Part shown: piece after piece, positions 1-5,889 of the stretch
Layout: each line of letters opens with the position of its first letter
How positions within the stretch are numbered: the stretch's first letter is position 1
NCBI GenBank assembly: GCA_050257395.1
Contig: JBLMWU010000264.1
Location: forward strand, 1-24,075
Direction of reading: 5' to 3'
Length of the DNA: 24,075 nucleotides
Source of the DNA: JAIRTY01 sp050257395
GTDB taxonomy: Bacteria; Actinomycetota; Actinomycetes; Streptosporangiales; Streptosporangiaceae
Made by a program: the position numbers and the translations under genes
Notes under the pieces: generated by a model
What the model was told of the DNA's origin: nothing
Seen by the model: the letters and a program-made list of their open reading frames with translations, nothing else
Database searches by the model: none

Positions 1-189
1 CGGGCCTGGCGGGCGCTGGCCGTGCTGCCCCGCCGGGAGCTCACCATGCTGCCGGGCGAGGTGATCGACCGCTACCTGCCCCGGCCGGAAGGTGACGCGG
101 CAGACGACCCGGACGGCGCCGACCCGGAGGGGGACGCCGCAGCCGGGCACGGGGACGCGGGCGCGGCGGAGCCGGAGCGTGAGCGGTGA
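1..189 (+). CDS. ntpB: V/A-type ATPase subunit B, C-terminal fragment
   Basis: This is the 3' end of a gene that begins before the window; 62 codons remain in frame 1 before TGA at 187-189. The visible part reads like the C-terminus of the non-catalytic B subunit of V/A-type rotary ATPases, where a Leu-rich helix ends in a 'LLSxLPRxEL...IDKY' pattern. Here it is ALAVLPRREL followed by VIDRYLP. After that comes an acidic Asp/Gly/Ala/Glu-rich tail of about 35 residues that looks disordered and is not a usual family feature. The next gene is a clear D subunit, which supports the call because A-B-D is the usual gene order. The stop overlaps the GTG start of subunit D, so the two are probably translationally coupled. 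Family assignment rests on a short stretch plus context. Confidence 0.75.
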   Translation, partial: RAWRALAVLPRRELTMLPGEVIDRYLPRPEGDAADDPDGADPEGDAAAGHGDAGAAEPERER

Positions 190-797
190 GCGCGGCCAGG
201 CTGGCGGTGCCGCCCGGACGGGCCGGCCGGCTGTGGCTGGAACGGCGGCTGGCGGTCGCCCGCCGGGGCGCCGACCTGCTCGACCGCAAGCTCCGGATCC
301 TGGCCGCCGAGCTGGGCCGGCTGCAGGCGGCGGCCGCCGCGACCGGGCAGGAGTGGGAGCAGCGGTGCCGCGAGGCCGAGCGCGCGCTGCTACGCGCCTC
401 CTTGCTCGGCGGGCAGCGGTCGGTCCGGCTGGCCGCCGGGCGGGAGTTCGCCGAGGTGACGGTCTCCTACACGGTCACCATGGGGGCCCGGCACCCGGAC
501 GGCACGGACTGCGCCGTGCCCGGCCCGGCCACCTGGGACGGCCCGGCGCTGGCCGCCGCCCGGCAGGCGCACGCCGACGCGCTCGCCGCCGCGGTCCGGC
601 ACGCCGCCGCGTCCGCCGCGGTCAGCGTCATCGAGGCGGAGACGGCCGCCACCCGCTACCGGCTGCGCGCGGTCCGGGACCGCTGGATCCCCCGGCTGCA
701 GGAGGCGCTCACCCAGGTGGAGTTCGTCCTGGAGGAACAGGAACGCGCCGACGGCGCCCGGCTGCGCCAGGCCCTCCGCCAGCCCCGCCAGGGCTGA
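186..797 (+). CDS. ntpD: V/A-type ATPase subunit D (central rotor stalk)
   Basis: This 203-residue protein matches the length and layout of V/A-ATPase subunit D, the long antiparallel coiled coil that forms the central rotor shaft and couples the A/B head to the membrane ring. The N-terminal helix carries the family pattern 'LLDRKLRIL' (about residues 35-43). The C-terminal helix carries 'RYRLRAVRDRWIPRL' and 'FVLEEQERAD' (about residues 158-188), which corresponds to the family's 'RRVNALEYxxIPxL...FxLEExER' signature. The middle is Ala-rich and less conserved. The GTG start at 186 overlaps the stop of subunit B. A strong hairpin 22 bp after the stop suggests this is the last gene of the ATPase operon. 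Whether the complex pumps protons or sodium, or makes ATP, cannot be read from this subunit. Confidence 0.88.
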   Translation: MSAARLAVPPGRAGRLWLERRLAVARRGADLLDRKLRILAAELGRLQAAAAATGQEWEQRCREAERALLRASLLGGQRSVRLAAGREFAEVTVSYTVTMGARHPDGTDCAVPGPATWDGPALAAARQAHADALAAAVRHAAASAAVSVIEAETAATRYRLRAVRDRWIPRLQEALTQVEFVLEEQERADGARLRQALRQPRQG

Positions 798-808
798 CGT
801 CAGGACCC

Positions 809-826
809 GTGCTGATGTGACCCCGC
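809..826 (-). repeat. Inverted copy of an 18-bp repeat also found at 3482-3499
   Basis: GTGCTGATGTGACCCCGC occurs here and, perfectly reverse-complemented, at 3482-3499. A degraded version is at 2090-2109. In both intact copies the repeat includes one arm of a GACCCC/GGGGTC hairpin and lies at the 3' end of a gene (subunit D here, the HAD hydrolase there). The two copies sit at the outer edges of the accessory block that holds two toxin-antitoxin pairs. Confidence 0.75.
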
Positions 827-836
827 GGGCGGGGTC
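819..836. terminator. Hairpin terminator between convergent genes
   Basis: GACCCCGC and GCGGGGTC form a perfect 8-bp stem with a 2-nt gap (7 bp with a 4-nt loop is the more realistic fold). It lies 22 bp after the subunit D stop, with the next gene approaching on the other strand (ending at 1011), so it could stop transcription from either side. There is no T-run, which is common for GC-rich actinomycete terminators. The remaining sequence to 1010 shows no gene. Confidence 0.6.
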
Positions 837-1010
837 GTAGGTGCACTGTTCCTGGAAGGGCAAGCCGCGGCAGGGGCGTCAGGCGAGGCAAGGGTCCGGC
901 CGCTGGGGGGGAACGGCTGCCAGGGGTGACCGGGAGCAGCTGTCAGGGAAATGCGAGATACCTAGGCTATGGAGTGGGCGAGTCGTAATCCGGCTGTATT
1001 GGGGGACAGG

Positions 1011-1397
1011 TCAGCTGGTGTCCGGCTGGTACCTCGTCCTGACGCCGATGGTCTGGTTTTCGAGCTCGACGTAGGTCAGCTGCTGGATGCGACTGGCGAG
1101 TTGCTGGAAGACTTCGCGGGCGACGAGTTCGAAGGTGGGCCGGAACTCAAACAGGTGAGTCCATTTGTCGCTGGCCAGGTACCGGCAGCAGTCGTCTATG
1201 ACCTGCTGGGCAGCATCGGTGTCAGTGAACCACCCTCGGGGCGTCAGTTGTTCCGCTGTGAACTGGAACCCGGCGCGCAAGGTGACGGGAAACCCGCCGT
1301 CTGTCACGAGCGGAGGCAGCCCAGCCTGGGCCCGCACCGGGGACTTCAATCCCTGGATTGCGGTGAAAACGCCCCGCAGCTCGACGGTGTACGGCAT
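1011..1397 (-). CDS. Hypothetical protein, possibly 6-pyruvoyltetrahydropterin synthase-like
   Basis: This 128-residue protein has coding-like third-position GC on the minus strand. The start is set by a strong GGAGGTG (1406-1412) placed 8 nt before ATG at 1397; an in-frame TTG at 1403 would sit only 2 nt from it. The second half has the outline of the small T-fold of 6-pyruvoyl/6-carboxytetrahydropterin synthases. A turn and helix ('GWFTDTDAAQQVID') is followed by an Asp-Lys-Trp-Thr-His-Leu segment, then 'RPTFELVAREVFQQL' in place of the family's 'PTxENLAxxIxxxL', and a final strand 'YVELENQTIGVRTRY'. The three zinc-binding histidines expected in the first half are not visible, so it is either a non-enzymatic relative or a different family. 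It is convergent with subunit D and divergent from the antitoxin gene. The CDS is likely real; the family call is weak. Confidence 0.6.
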   Translation of the reverse strand: MPYTVELRGVFTAIQGLKSPVRAQAGLPPLVTDGGFPVTLRAGFQFTAEQLTPRGWFTDTDAAQQVIDDCCRYLASDKWTHLFEFRPTFELVAREVFQQLASRIQQLTYVELENQTIGVRTRYQPDTS

Positions 1398-1405
1398 AAG
1401 CAATG

Positions 1406-1412
1406 CACCTCC
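1406..1412 (-). promoter_or_regulatory. Ribosome binding site that fixes the start at 1397
   Basis: On the minus strand this reads GGAGGTG, a near-perfect anti-16S match, 8 nt before ATG 1397. It decides against the longer reading from TTG at 1403. Confidence 0.7.
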
Positions 1413-1522
1413 GGCAGGATGCTCCAGCTCCGGATGGCCAGCAGGAGGCTACACCAGCAGCCAAGGAGCATGCGGGTCTGCGCCGCGCCAACTGCGGTCC
1501 TGCAGCTGCGGGCAGCCAGCCG

Positions 1523-1535
1523 GTACGGTAAGCGT
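1523..1535 (+). promoter_or_regulatory. Possible -10 box for a leaderless antitoxin-toxin transcript
   Basis: TACGGT at 1523-1528 fits the actinobacterial TANNNT -10 consensus and ends 7 nt before ATG 1536, so transcription would begin at or next to the start codon. No Shine-Dalgarno-like sequence precedes that ATG, which agrees with a leaderless mRNA. No convincing -35 element is visible. The rest of the 138-bp divergent gap (1398-1535) shows nothing else I can name. Confidence 0.35.
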
Positions 1536-1793
1536 ATGAGTGCTCAGCCGACCCCTGACCCCGACGTGCGTGCGCCATATGAGGTGATCCACCTCGGCGG
1601 TGAGGCGGCGGCCATCGTTCCCCTGCCGGATCTGCGGCGGCTCCAGGCGGTGGAGCGCAGGGCGCCGGCCGAGCTCCTGGAAGATGCCGAGATCGAGGCA
1701 ACGCTCGCAGAACATCGCGAATGGGTTGCCGCTGGGCGCCCCGGCGCTGTGTCCCACGAAGAGGCCATGGCCGAACTGCTGGGCGACCGTTAG
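1536..1793 (+). CDS. Type II antitoxin, Phd/YefM-like
   Basis: This 85-residue acidic protein sits directly upstream of a RelE-like toxin, with the toxin's GTG overlapping the last base of this gene's TAG, the classical antitoxin-first arrangement. The N-terminal half resembles Phd/YefM DNA-binding antitoxins: a short strand, then 'AAAIVPLPDLRRLQAVERR' (about residues 24-42), like the family's 'AVVLPxxxYxxLxE'. The C-terminal half is helical and acidic ('LLEDAEIEATLAEHREWV'), as expected for the segment that wraps and neutralises the toxin. It would act in the cytoplasm, binding its own promoter alone and with the toxin. An open frame continues upstream to 969, but its codons are not gene-like and ATG 1536 is the first sensible start. 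Confidence 0.8.
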   Translation: MSAQPTPDPDVRAPYEVIHLGGEAAAIVPLPDLRRLQAVERRAPAELLEDAEIEATLAEHREWVAAGRPGAVSHEEAMAELLGDR

Positions 1794-2020
1794 TGAAGGT
1801 CGAGTGGTCGCCTGCTGCCCGAGCTTCCGCTCGCCGGTACATGGCAGATCAAGACGGGATGCGCGCCATCGGGGCGGCGGTTGCAGGCCTGGCTGAGGAT
1901 CCTTATCCGGCGGAGGCGTTCCACCGGGGTGAGTACCACCGGCTCCGGGTCGGCTTATACCGGGTCGTGTACGTGATCGACGACGACCTGATCACAGTCG
2001 AGCGGGTCGATCGTATTTAG
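1793..2020 (+). CDS. Type II toxin, RelE/ParE superfamily
   Basis: This 75-residue protein has the compact RelE/ParE fold pattern. It opens with 'KVEWSPAARASARRY' (strand and first helix), continues with a helix that ends in 'LAEDPYP', and closes with 'YHRLRVGLYRVVYVIDDDLITVERVDRI'. That last part matches the family's 'RLRVGDYRVVYxIDDxxxxVxxVGHR' end. RelE members cleave mRNA in the ribosomal A site, while ParE members poison gyrase; the tail here resembles RelE more. The GTG start at 1793 shares one base with the antitoxin's stop, so translation is coupled. The tail stops shortly after the last strand and lacks the usual basic end, so activity is uncertain. Confidence 0.82.
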   Translation: MKVEWSPAARASARRYMADQDGMRAIGAAVAGLAEDPYPAEAFHRGEYHRLRVGLYRVVYVIDDDLITVERVDRI

Positions 2021-2598
2021 ACACCAGTGGTCCACTCGACGGTCAGCTTCCGGCTTGGGCAGGTCTGTTCAGACTTCGCGTAGCTCTCTGGGCGGGGTCC
2101 TATCGGCACGCCTCGTCGCTGTCCGCAGGAGCCGGACGCGCTGGTCTTTGTCAGCCGGGTTGTGGCTAGCCGCCAGACCGGGCGATGAGGGGCGGTGGCT
2201 AGCTGATCGGCGCGGGCTGCGCAGGGCCGAACCAGCAGTACAGCGGAGTCAGTCTCTCGGTGGCTGTGCTGGCCCATCTGGCCATTTCTTTCCAGCCGGT
2301 TACGGCTCAGCCGTGCTGGCAGGCTGCTCGGCCAGTAGGTCACTTCCATCCAGCGGATCGCGAACTCCGTGAGCTTGCCGGGCGGGTCCTGCTGCCCGTT
2401 GCGCAGGCTGGCCAGCGCCGAGCAGTAGCCGTCGGAGAATGTTGCCAGCATGGCTTCCCCGGTGCGCTGTATATCTGTCCACGCCTCAGCCTCGGGTCGG
2501 CCGGTGAGGAGCCGATACAGGGCGGTCAGGTGCCCGGGGCGATCTCCGTGCTGCTGGCGGTGCACGGACACAAGTGGCTGCCGTTTCTGCCAGGCCAA
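2017..2598 (-). pseudogene. Unrecognised open frame, probable gene remnant
   Basis: A minus-strand frame of about 193 codons ends at TAA 2017-2019, overlapping the toxin's 3' end. The frame stays open upstream almost to 2690, yet offers no ATG or good ribosome site; TTG at 2598 is the only nearby start. Codons for about residues 40-105 have strong G/C third positions and read like a real soluble helical protein ('TFSDGYCSALASLRNGQQ' and 'LTEFAIRWMEVTYWP'). Codons for the last 80 residues do not, and the very end lies inside the repeat at 2027-2109. I do not recognise the family. The best reading is an old coding segment eroded at both ends and trapped between the two toxin-antitoxin loci; a short functional gene is the alternative. 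Confidence 0.35.
2027..2109 (+). repeat. Degenerate direct repeat, left copy
   Basis: Three blocks recur in the same order at 3411-3499: GTGGTCCACT (2027-2036), GTTCAGACTT (2067-2076) and CTGGGCGGGGTC (2088-2099) followed by ATC-GCAC. Spacing between the second and third blocks is identical (21 nt) in both copies; spacing between the first and second is 40 nt here and 46 nt there. The hairpin's left arm (TGACCCC in the right copy) is lost here, so this copy looks decayed. Confidence 0.65.
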
Positions 2599-2687
2599 TC
2601 CGGAAGACGGCCACGCCGGCGCGCCCGCCTGGTCATCGACTGGGCCATTGGCCTGGGAGACAGCCGGACTTGCCAGTGGCCCTGGCG

Positions 2688-3038
2688 TCAGGCCGTTTTC
2701 TGATCGTCCTGGTTTTGCCTGTGGGTGACGGCCCGCTCGATGCGCTCCAGCCGCTCAGTGATATCCGCCAGTTCCGGCTCGGTTCCGCTGCCGGCGACGC
2801 GTTCCAGGATCGACCGCACATAGCTGGTGTAGCGGACATGCCTGGCTCGCGCCTGCCGCTTGAGCTCCTCGATCACCTCAACGGGCAGGCGCAGGGAGGT
2901 AGTCGCCATCGGCTGCGGCTCGACCCACTCGCCATGCCCCATCTCCTCGCTGGTGTCATGAGTTCCGTAATACCCAGCTAGCCGCTCAAGCTCGGCGGCG
3001 GGCCGGGGAAGCTCTTCGGAATCGTTTGCCATCGTCAT
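2688..3038 (-). CDS. Ribbon-helix-helix antitoxin (CopG/BrnA-like)
   Basis: This 116-residue protein has a CopG-type ribbon-helix-helix DNA-binding unit at about residues 44-82. The strand 'ATTSLRLPVEVIEELKRQA' makes the base contacts and is followed by 'YTSYVRSILERV'. The N-terminal 43 residues are acidic, and a second helix with a charged Gln/Asn tail follows the fold. The ATG at 3038 overlaps the stop of the upstream toxin by 4 nt (ATGA), so toxin precedes antitoxin, which is the BrnT-BrnA order. It should bind and repress the operon's own promoter near 3300 and sequester the toxin. An internal ATG at 3032 is a possible alternative start. Confidence 0.8.
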   Translation of the reverse strand: MTMANDSEELPRPAAELERLAGYYGTHDTSEEMGHGEWVEPQPMATTSLRLPVEVIEELKRQARARHVRYTSYVRSILERVAGSGTEPELADITERLERIERAVTHRQNQDDQKTA

Positions 3039-3301
3039 CGCGCCTTCCTGCGGAAGGTCTTCTTCTCCGCGCTGGTCATGTCCCGGGCAGTCACGACGAA
3101 CGCCTCCTCGCCCTCCGTGATGGCCACCACCAGTAAGAAGCGGCCTGCGTAGGTGCGCCCGTAGACCAGGATCGTCCCGTCCCGGCCAGGCGCCGCCCAG
3201 TAGGGGCGTTCGAGGATCGCCTCACGCACCTCGTCCAAGGTCACGCCGTGAGCCGCGATGTGGGTGGCGGACCAGTCGCTGTCCCGGACGGCCTTGAACA
3301 T
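3035..3301 (-). CDS. BrnT-like toxin
   Basis: From ATG 3301 the protein has 88 residues, the usual size of BrnT, a RelE-fold ribonuclease toxin. It shows 'DSDWSATHIAAHGVTLDEVREAIL', like the family's 'WDxxKxxxNxxKHGVSFEEAxxVF'. It then has 'GRDGTILVYGRTYAGRFLLV', and it ends in 'FVVTARDMTSAEKKTFRRKAR', like the family's 'ITARxATxxERxxY'. The conserved Lys before His-Gly is Ala here. The frame is open back to 3388, but residues before Met 3301 are not family-like, and a TATAAT box sits exactly where a leaderless start at 3301 would need it. It is followed by, and overlaps, its antitoxin gene. ATG 3319 and 3325 are other possible starts. Confidence 0.72.
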   Translation of the reverse strand: MFKAVRDSDWSATHIAAHGVTLDEVREAILERPYWAAPGRDGTILVYGRTYAGRFLLVVAITEGEEAFVVTARDMTSAEKKTFRRKAR

Positions 3302-3322
3302 ATCATGATTATAATGCATTCG
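3299..3322 (-). promoter_or_regulatory. AT-rich promoter/operator patch for the BrnT-like operon
   Basis: This is a conspicuous AT-rich island in a GC-rich window. On the minus strand TATAAT occupies 3313-3308, 6 nt upstream of ATG 3301, which would make the transcript leaderless. The 8-bp palindrome ATTATAAT (3308-3315) presents TATAAT on both strands and, with flanking CATGA/TGCAT, would be a natural site for a ribbon-helix-helix repressor. No clear -35 hexamer is visible. Confidence 0.5.
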
Positions 3323-3410
3323 CATTGCGGGCGGCAGGACCGGCCCGCGCTGCGCGGATCGACCCGCCGCCAGCCCACTCACGACCACCCATGTGACTCC
3401 TCACAGGTTC

Positions 3411-3499
3411 GTGGTCCACTGGATGATCACTCTGCGACTGGCGCCCGGAGGGGTCCGTTCAGACTTTCCCTGACCCCCTGGGCGGGGTCACATCAGCAC
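3411..3499 (+). repeat. Degenerate direct repeat, right copy
   Basis: This is the partner of 2027-2109, offset by about 1.38 kb. It contains GTGGTCCACT (3411-3420), GTTCAGACTT (3457-3466), CTGGGCGGGGTC (3478-3489) and ATCAGCAC (3492-3499). Positions 3482-3499 are also a perfect inverted match to 809-826. The copy overlaps the last 13 codons and stop of the HAD gene. Between 3302 and 3458 there is no gene. Confidence 0.7.
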
Positions 3500-4205
3500 C
3501 ACCGATGGATGGGCTGGATGTGAGCAGGAAGGCGGGCAGCTCCGCCAGGCTGGTGATCTGCCCGACCAGGGCATCGGGAGCCTCGCTCCGCTTGCGGTTG
3601 AGCCACACCGCGCGCATCCCGGCGGCGAGCGCGCCCAGCGCGTCGATGTCCCGCCGGTCGCCGACGAACAGGCACTGCCCGGGCGGCAGCCCCAGCTCAG
3701 CGGCAGCGAGGTGGAAGATCCGGGGATCCGGTTTCGCGCAGCCAGCATCTCCCGAGACGATCACCGAATGAAAGGCCCCGCCGAGGCCGATCGCCGCGAG
3801 CTTGGCCCGCTGCTGATCGCCGTCACCGTTGGTGACCACGCCCAGGCGCAGGCCGGCGAGTTCCCGGAGGCAGGCGGCGACATCGCCGAAGGCGGCCCAG
3901 CCCGCCTCGTAGCCCGCCCGGTAGGTCTCGAACCACGACAGTTCCGTGCCGGGCTCGACCGTGATCTCCATCTGGTCGGCCCATGACCGGATTCTCGCCA
4001 CCCGGCTCCCGTCGAAGGTCAGCTCGCCAGCCAGGTAGCGGGGGAAATGCTCGCGGCAGGCCTCGTCCCACACCTGGCAGGCAGCCACCCGATCCACTCC
4101 CGGGCAGCGGGCCAGCAGCCTTTCCATGCCAGAGCGCCACGCCAGGTCACCATCGAGAAGCGTGTCGTCGAGATCGAACAGGACAGCCCTGACGGCGCCG
4201 GTCAT
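3459..4205 (-). CDS. HAD-superfamily hydrolase
   Basis: This 248-residue cytoplasmic phosphatase-type enzyme carries all four HAD motifs. The nucleophile and acid-base pair are in DLDDTLL (Asp11, Asp13), motif II is VVTNGD (Thr125), motif III is the Lys of CAKPDP (Lys158), and motif IV is GDRRDID (Asp183, Asp188), which holds Mg2+. A helical cap lies between motifs I and II (about residues 20-110). Length and cap place it with the haloacid-dehalogenase/phosphoglycolate-phosphatase subgroup; the substrate cannot be read. The fold should end near 'LAELPAFLL' (residue 229). The last residues (about 236-248) are encoded inside the repeat at 3482-3499, so the native C-terminus has probably been replaced. 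It lies downstream of the lipase on the same strand, behind a strong hairpin. An AGGG motif is only 1-2 nt from the ATG, so the start is not firmly supported. Confidence 0.85.
   Translation of the reverse strand: MTGAVRAVLFDLDDTLLDGDLAWRSGMERLLARCPGVDRVAACQVWDEACREHFPRYLAGELTFDGSRVARIRSWADQMEITVEPGTELSWFETYRAGYEAGWAAFGDVAACLRELAGLRLGVVTNGDGDQQRAKLAAIGLGGAFHSVIVSGDAGCAKPDPRIFHLAAAELGLPPGQCLFVGDRRDIDALGALAAGMRAVWLNRKRSEAPDALVGQITSLAELPAFLLTSSPSIGGADVTPPRGSGKV
3471..3490. terminator. Hairpin at the 3' end of the HAD gene
   Basis: TGACCCC (3471-3477) pairs with GGGGTCA (3484-3490) around the 6-nt loop CTGGGC. It is part of the repeat and overlaps the HAD coding end. Transcripts from the HAD gene would pass it just before the stop codon. 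It is the same hairpin type as 819-836. Confidence 0.5.
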
Positions 4206-4216
4206 GCCCTCATTCT

Positions 4217-4257
4217 GGCACCCGCCGGACCGTCGGACCGGCAGCCCGGCGGGTGCC
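4217..4257. terminator. 12-bp stem terminator downstream of the lipase gene
   Basis: GGCACCCGCCGG (4217-4228) and CCGGCGGGTGCC (4246-4257) are perfect complements around a 17-nt loop. On the minus strand it begins 15 nt after the lipase stop and ends 11 nt before the HAD start, so it should isolate the lipase transcript from the HAD gene. Confidence 0.75.
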
Positions 4258-4272
4258 CGGCGAACCGGCGGG

Positions 4273-5679
4273 CTAGCAGTTGCCCGGGGCGGGGGTGCCG
4301 GCCAGCCGGTCGCTGATCCAGTTCGCCACGGCGGGCTGGGCCTCGATCTGGGTGAGGACGTGGTCGCCGGGGAAGGCGGTGAGCTGGGTGGTGACGCCCA
4401 TGGCGCACCACTGCTGGTGCAGGGTGGCCTCGACCTGGTACGGGATCACCTCGTCGGCGAGGCCGTGGTACTGCAGCAGCGGCACGGCGGGCTTCATGGC
4501 GCCCAGGTCGTTGGCGTTCAGGACCGCCTGCCAGCGCGGCTCGCTGATCGGGTTGACGTTGCCAACGGTGTAGTTCTCGATCCGCTGGAACGCGTACAGC
4601 GGCAGCGCCGTGCCCTGGCACATGGTGTCCAGCTGGGCCAGGGCGGTCTGGCCGTACGGCGTGAGGTCCGACAGCAGGTGCCGGGACGGGTAGGCGGCGT
4701 TGAAGCCGATGGCCGAGCCGCCGAGGAAGGCGAAGAACGCCGAGCCGTTGATGTTCGCGGCGACCGCCTGCAGGCTGGCGGGGGTGCCGCCGGCCGCGAC
4801 CCCCACCAGGTGCATGTCCGGGGCGTAGGCCGGCTGCAGCTGCGCGGCCCAGCCGGCCGCGCCGCCGCCCTGGGAGTAGCCCTCGATCGCCATCGGCGCG
4901 CCGCGGCTGAGGCCCGCGCCCGGCAGGCTGGCGGCGGCGCGCATGACGTCCAGCACGGCGTAGCCCTCGGCGATGCCCACGGAGTAGGTCTCGTCGCCCG
5001 GGGTGCCCAGGCCGGGATAGTCGGTGACCGCCACCGCCCAGCCCTTAGCCAGCAGGTTGTTGACGGCGAACTGCTCGTCGTAGGTGCCGGAGGCCATCTC
5101 CGCCGACGGGGCGCACTGGTCGCCCCAGCCCTGGGTGCCCGAGGCGTACGCCACCACCGGCCGGGTGCCGCCCGGGTACGGGGCGGTCGGCACGATGACG
5201 GTGCCGGACACCGCGACCGGGCTGCCGGCCACGGTGGTCGACAGGTACAGCACGTCCCAGGCCTGGGTCCCCGGGAGCGGGGCCGGCGCCGGCCGGTACC
5301 GGATGATGTCGCCCGGCTTCCCGGCGGGCAGCGGGCTGGGCGGGATGTAGAACGGGTCGCCGGCGGAGGTGGCCGCCTGGTGCGCTTCGGCCGTGTGGGC
5401 CCCGGCCATGGCCGGGCCTGCGCTGGCCACCCGGCCCGCGCTGGTGGCCGGGCCCGCGGCGGCGCCCGGGCCGGCGGCCGTGCCCGCCGCCTGCGGCGCG
5501 GTCGCGGCCCAGCCGATGGTCGCCGGCGTGAGGGCCAGTCCCGCTGCCAGCGCTGCAGCGGCGAGCACCCGGGCGGCGAGGCGGCCGGCCGCGTTCCCCG
5601 CCCGGGCGAGCGCGCGGGCCGCCGGGGGCAACAGGGGCAGGGAGCCAGGCCGGGCGCCGGGCCGCGGGAACCTCGTCAT
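4273..5679 (-). CDS. Secreted triacylglycerol lipase (LIP family, alpha/beta hydrolase)
   Basis: This 468-residue exported hydrolase should cleave ester bonds of lipids outside the cell. The N-terminus is Arg-rich, followed by a hydrophobic Ala/Leu segment (about 33-52) and an Ala-X-Ala region near 57-61, which fits a Sec signal peptide. An Ala/Gly/Pro linker runs to about 105. The mature domain opens with 'DPFYIPPSPLPAGKPGDIIRY', typical of the secretory lipase (LIP) family. The catalytic triad is readable as Ser269 in GYSQG, Asp409 in GLADE and His440 in PGDHV. Cysteines at 189, 354, 425 and 468 could form disulfides. The start is supported by GAGGA 7-8 nt upstream on the minus strand. It appears monocistronic: a strong terminator follows and its own promoter region precedes. 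Substrate range is unknown. Confidence 0.88.
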   Translation of the reverse strand: MTRFPRPGARPGSLPLLPPAARALARAGNAAGRLAARVLAAAALAAGLALTPATIGWAATAPQAAGTAAGPGAAAGPATSAGRVASAGPAMAGAHTAEAHQAATSAGDPFYIPPSPLPAGKPGDIIRYRPAPAPLPGTQAWDVLYLSTTVAGSPVAVSGTVIVPTAPYPGGTRPVVAYASGTQGWGDQCAPSAEMASGTYDEQFAVNNLLAKGWAVAVTDYPGLGTPGDETYSVGIAEGYAVLDVMRAAASLPGAGLSRGAPMAIEGYSQGGGAAGWAAQLQPAYAPDMHLVGVAAGGTPASLQAVAANINGSAFFAFLGGSAIGFNAAYPSRHLLSDLTPYGQTALAQLDTMCQGTALPLYAFQRIENYTVGNVNPISEPRWQAVLNANDLGAMKPAVPLLQYHGLADEVIPYQVEATLHQQWCAMGVTTQLTAFPGDHVLTQIEAQPAVANWISDRLAGTPAPGNC

Positions 5680-5865
5680 CGTGGTGTCCTCTCGCGCAGC
5701 TCACCGTATGTAATCACATGCAAGCGAACCGTTGCCACGATAAGTTACCGATGAGTAGACCCGGGCGGTATAGCGGAAAGGTAACGATTGCGGGTCCCCG
5801 GCCAGGTGGCGGGCGGCAGGCCCGGGTGACGCGGCCCGGCGGCTGCCCGCGCCGGCGGCTGGTTC
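5680..5865 (-). promoter_or_regulatory. Upstream region of the lipase gene with inverted repeats
   Basis: This gap lies between the lipase start and the kinase stop. Its half nearest the lipase (5700-5790) is less GC-rich than its surroundings. It holds ATGTgattACAT (5708-5719), a 4+4 palindrome that could be an operator, and GTTACC/GGTAAC (5744-5749 and 5780-5785) facing each other 30 nt apart. I could not identify a convincing -35/-10 pair. The half nearest the kinase is very GC-rich and may form a weak terminator for the kinase, but no perfect stem stands out. Confidence 0.35.
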
Positions 5866-5889
5866 AGCAGCTCAGCAGCTCAGCAGCTC
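5866..5889 (-). repeat. 8-bp tandem repeat giving stops in all three frames
   Basis: AGCAGCTC is repeated three times with a partial fourth copy; on the minus strand it reads TGAGCTGC repeated. The first TGA is the kinase stop (5888-5890). Because the unit is 8 bp, the following TGAs fall in each of the other two frames, and the last returns to the first. This would stop any frameshifted ribosome. Confidence 0.75.

Noticed and set aside
969..1535. Upstream extension of the antitoxin frame
   Set aside because: Residues before Met at 1536 have no family resemblance and lie opposite the pterin-synthase-like gene; codon use is not gene-like.
3302..3388. Longer N-terminus for the BrnT-like toxin
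   Set aside because: The extra residues are not family-like and cover the AT-rich promoter patch.
800..3500. Insertion sequence with transposase
   Set aside because: Repeats are present, but no transposase or integrase motif is readable in any frame.
4126..5754. Long plus-strand frame opposite the lipase, and a similar one opposite the kinase (5912-7987)
   Set aside because: Composition is typical of antisense frames in GC-rich DNA. The minus-strand genes have intact catalytic motifs.
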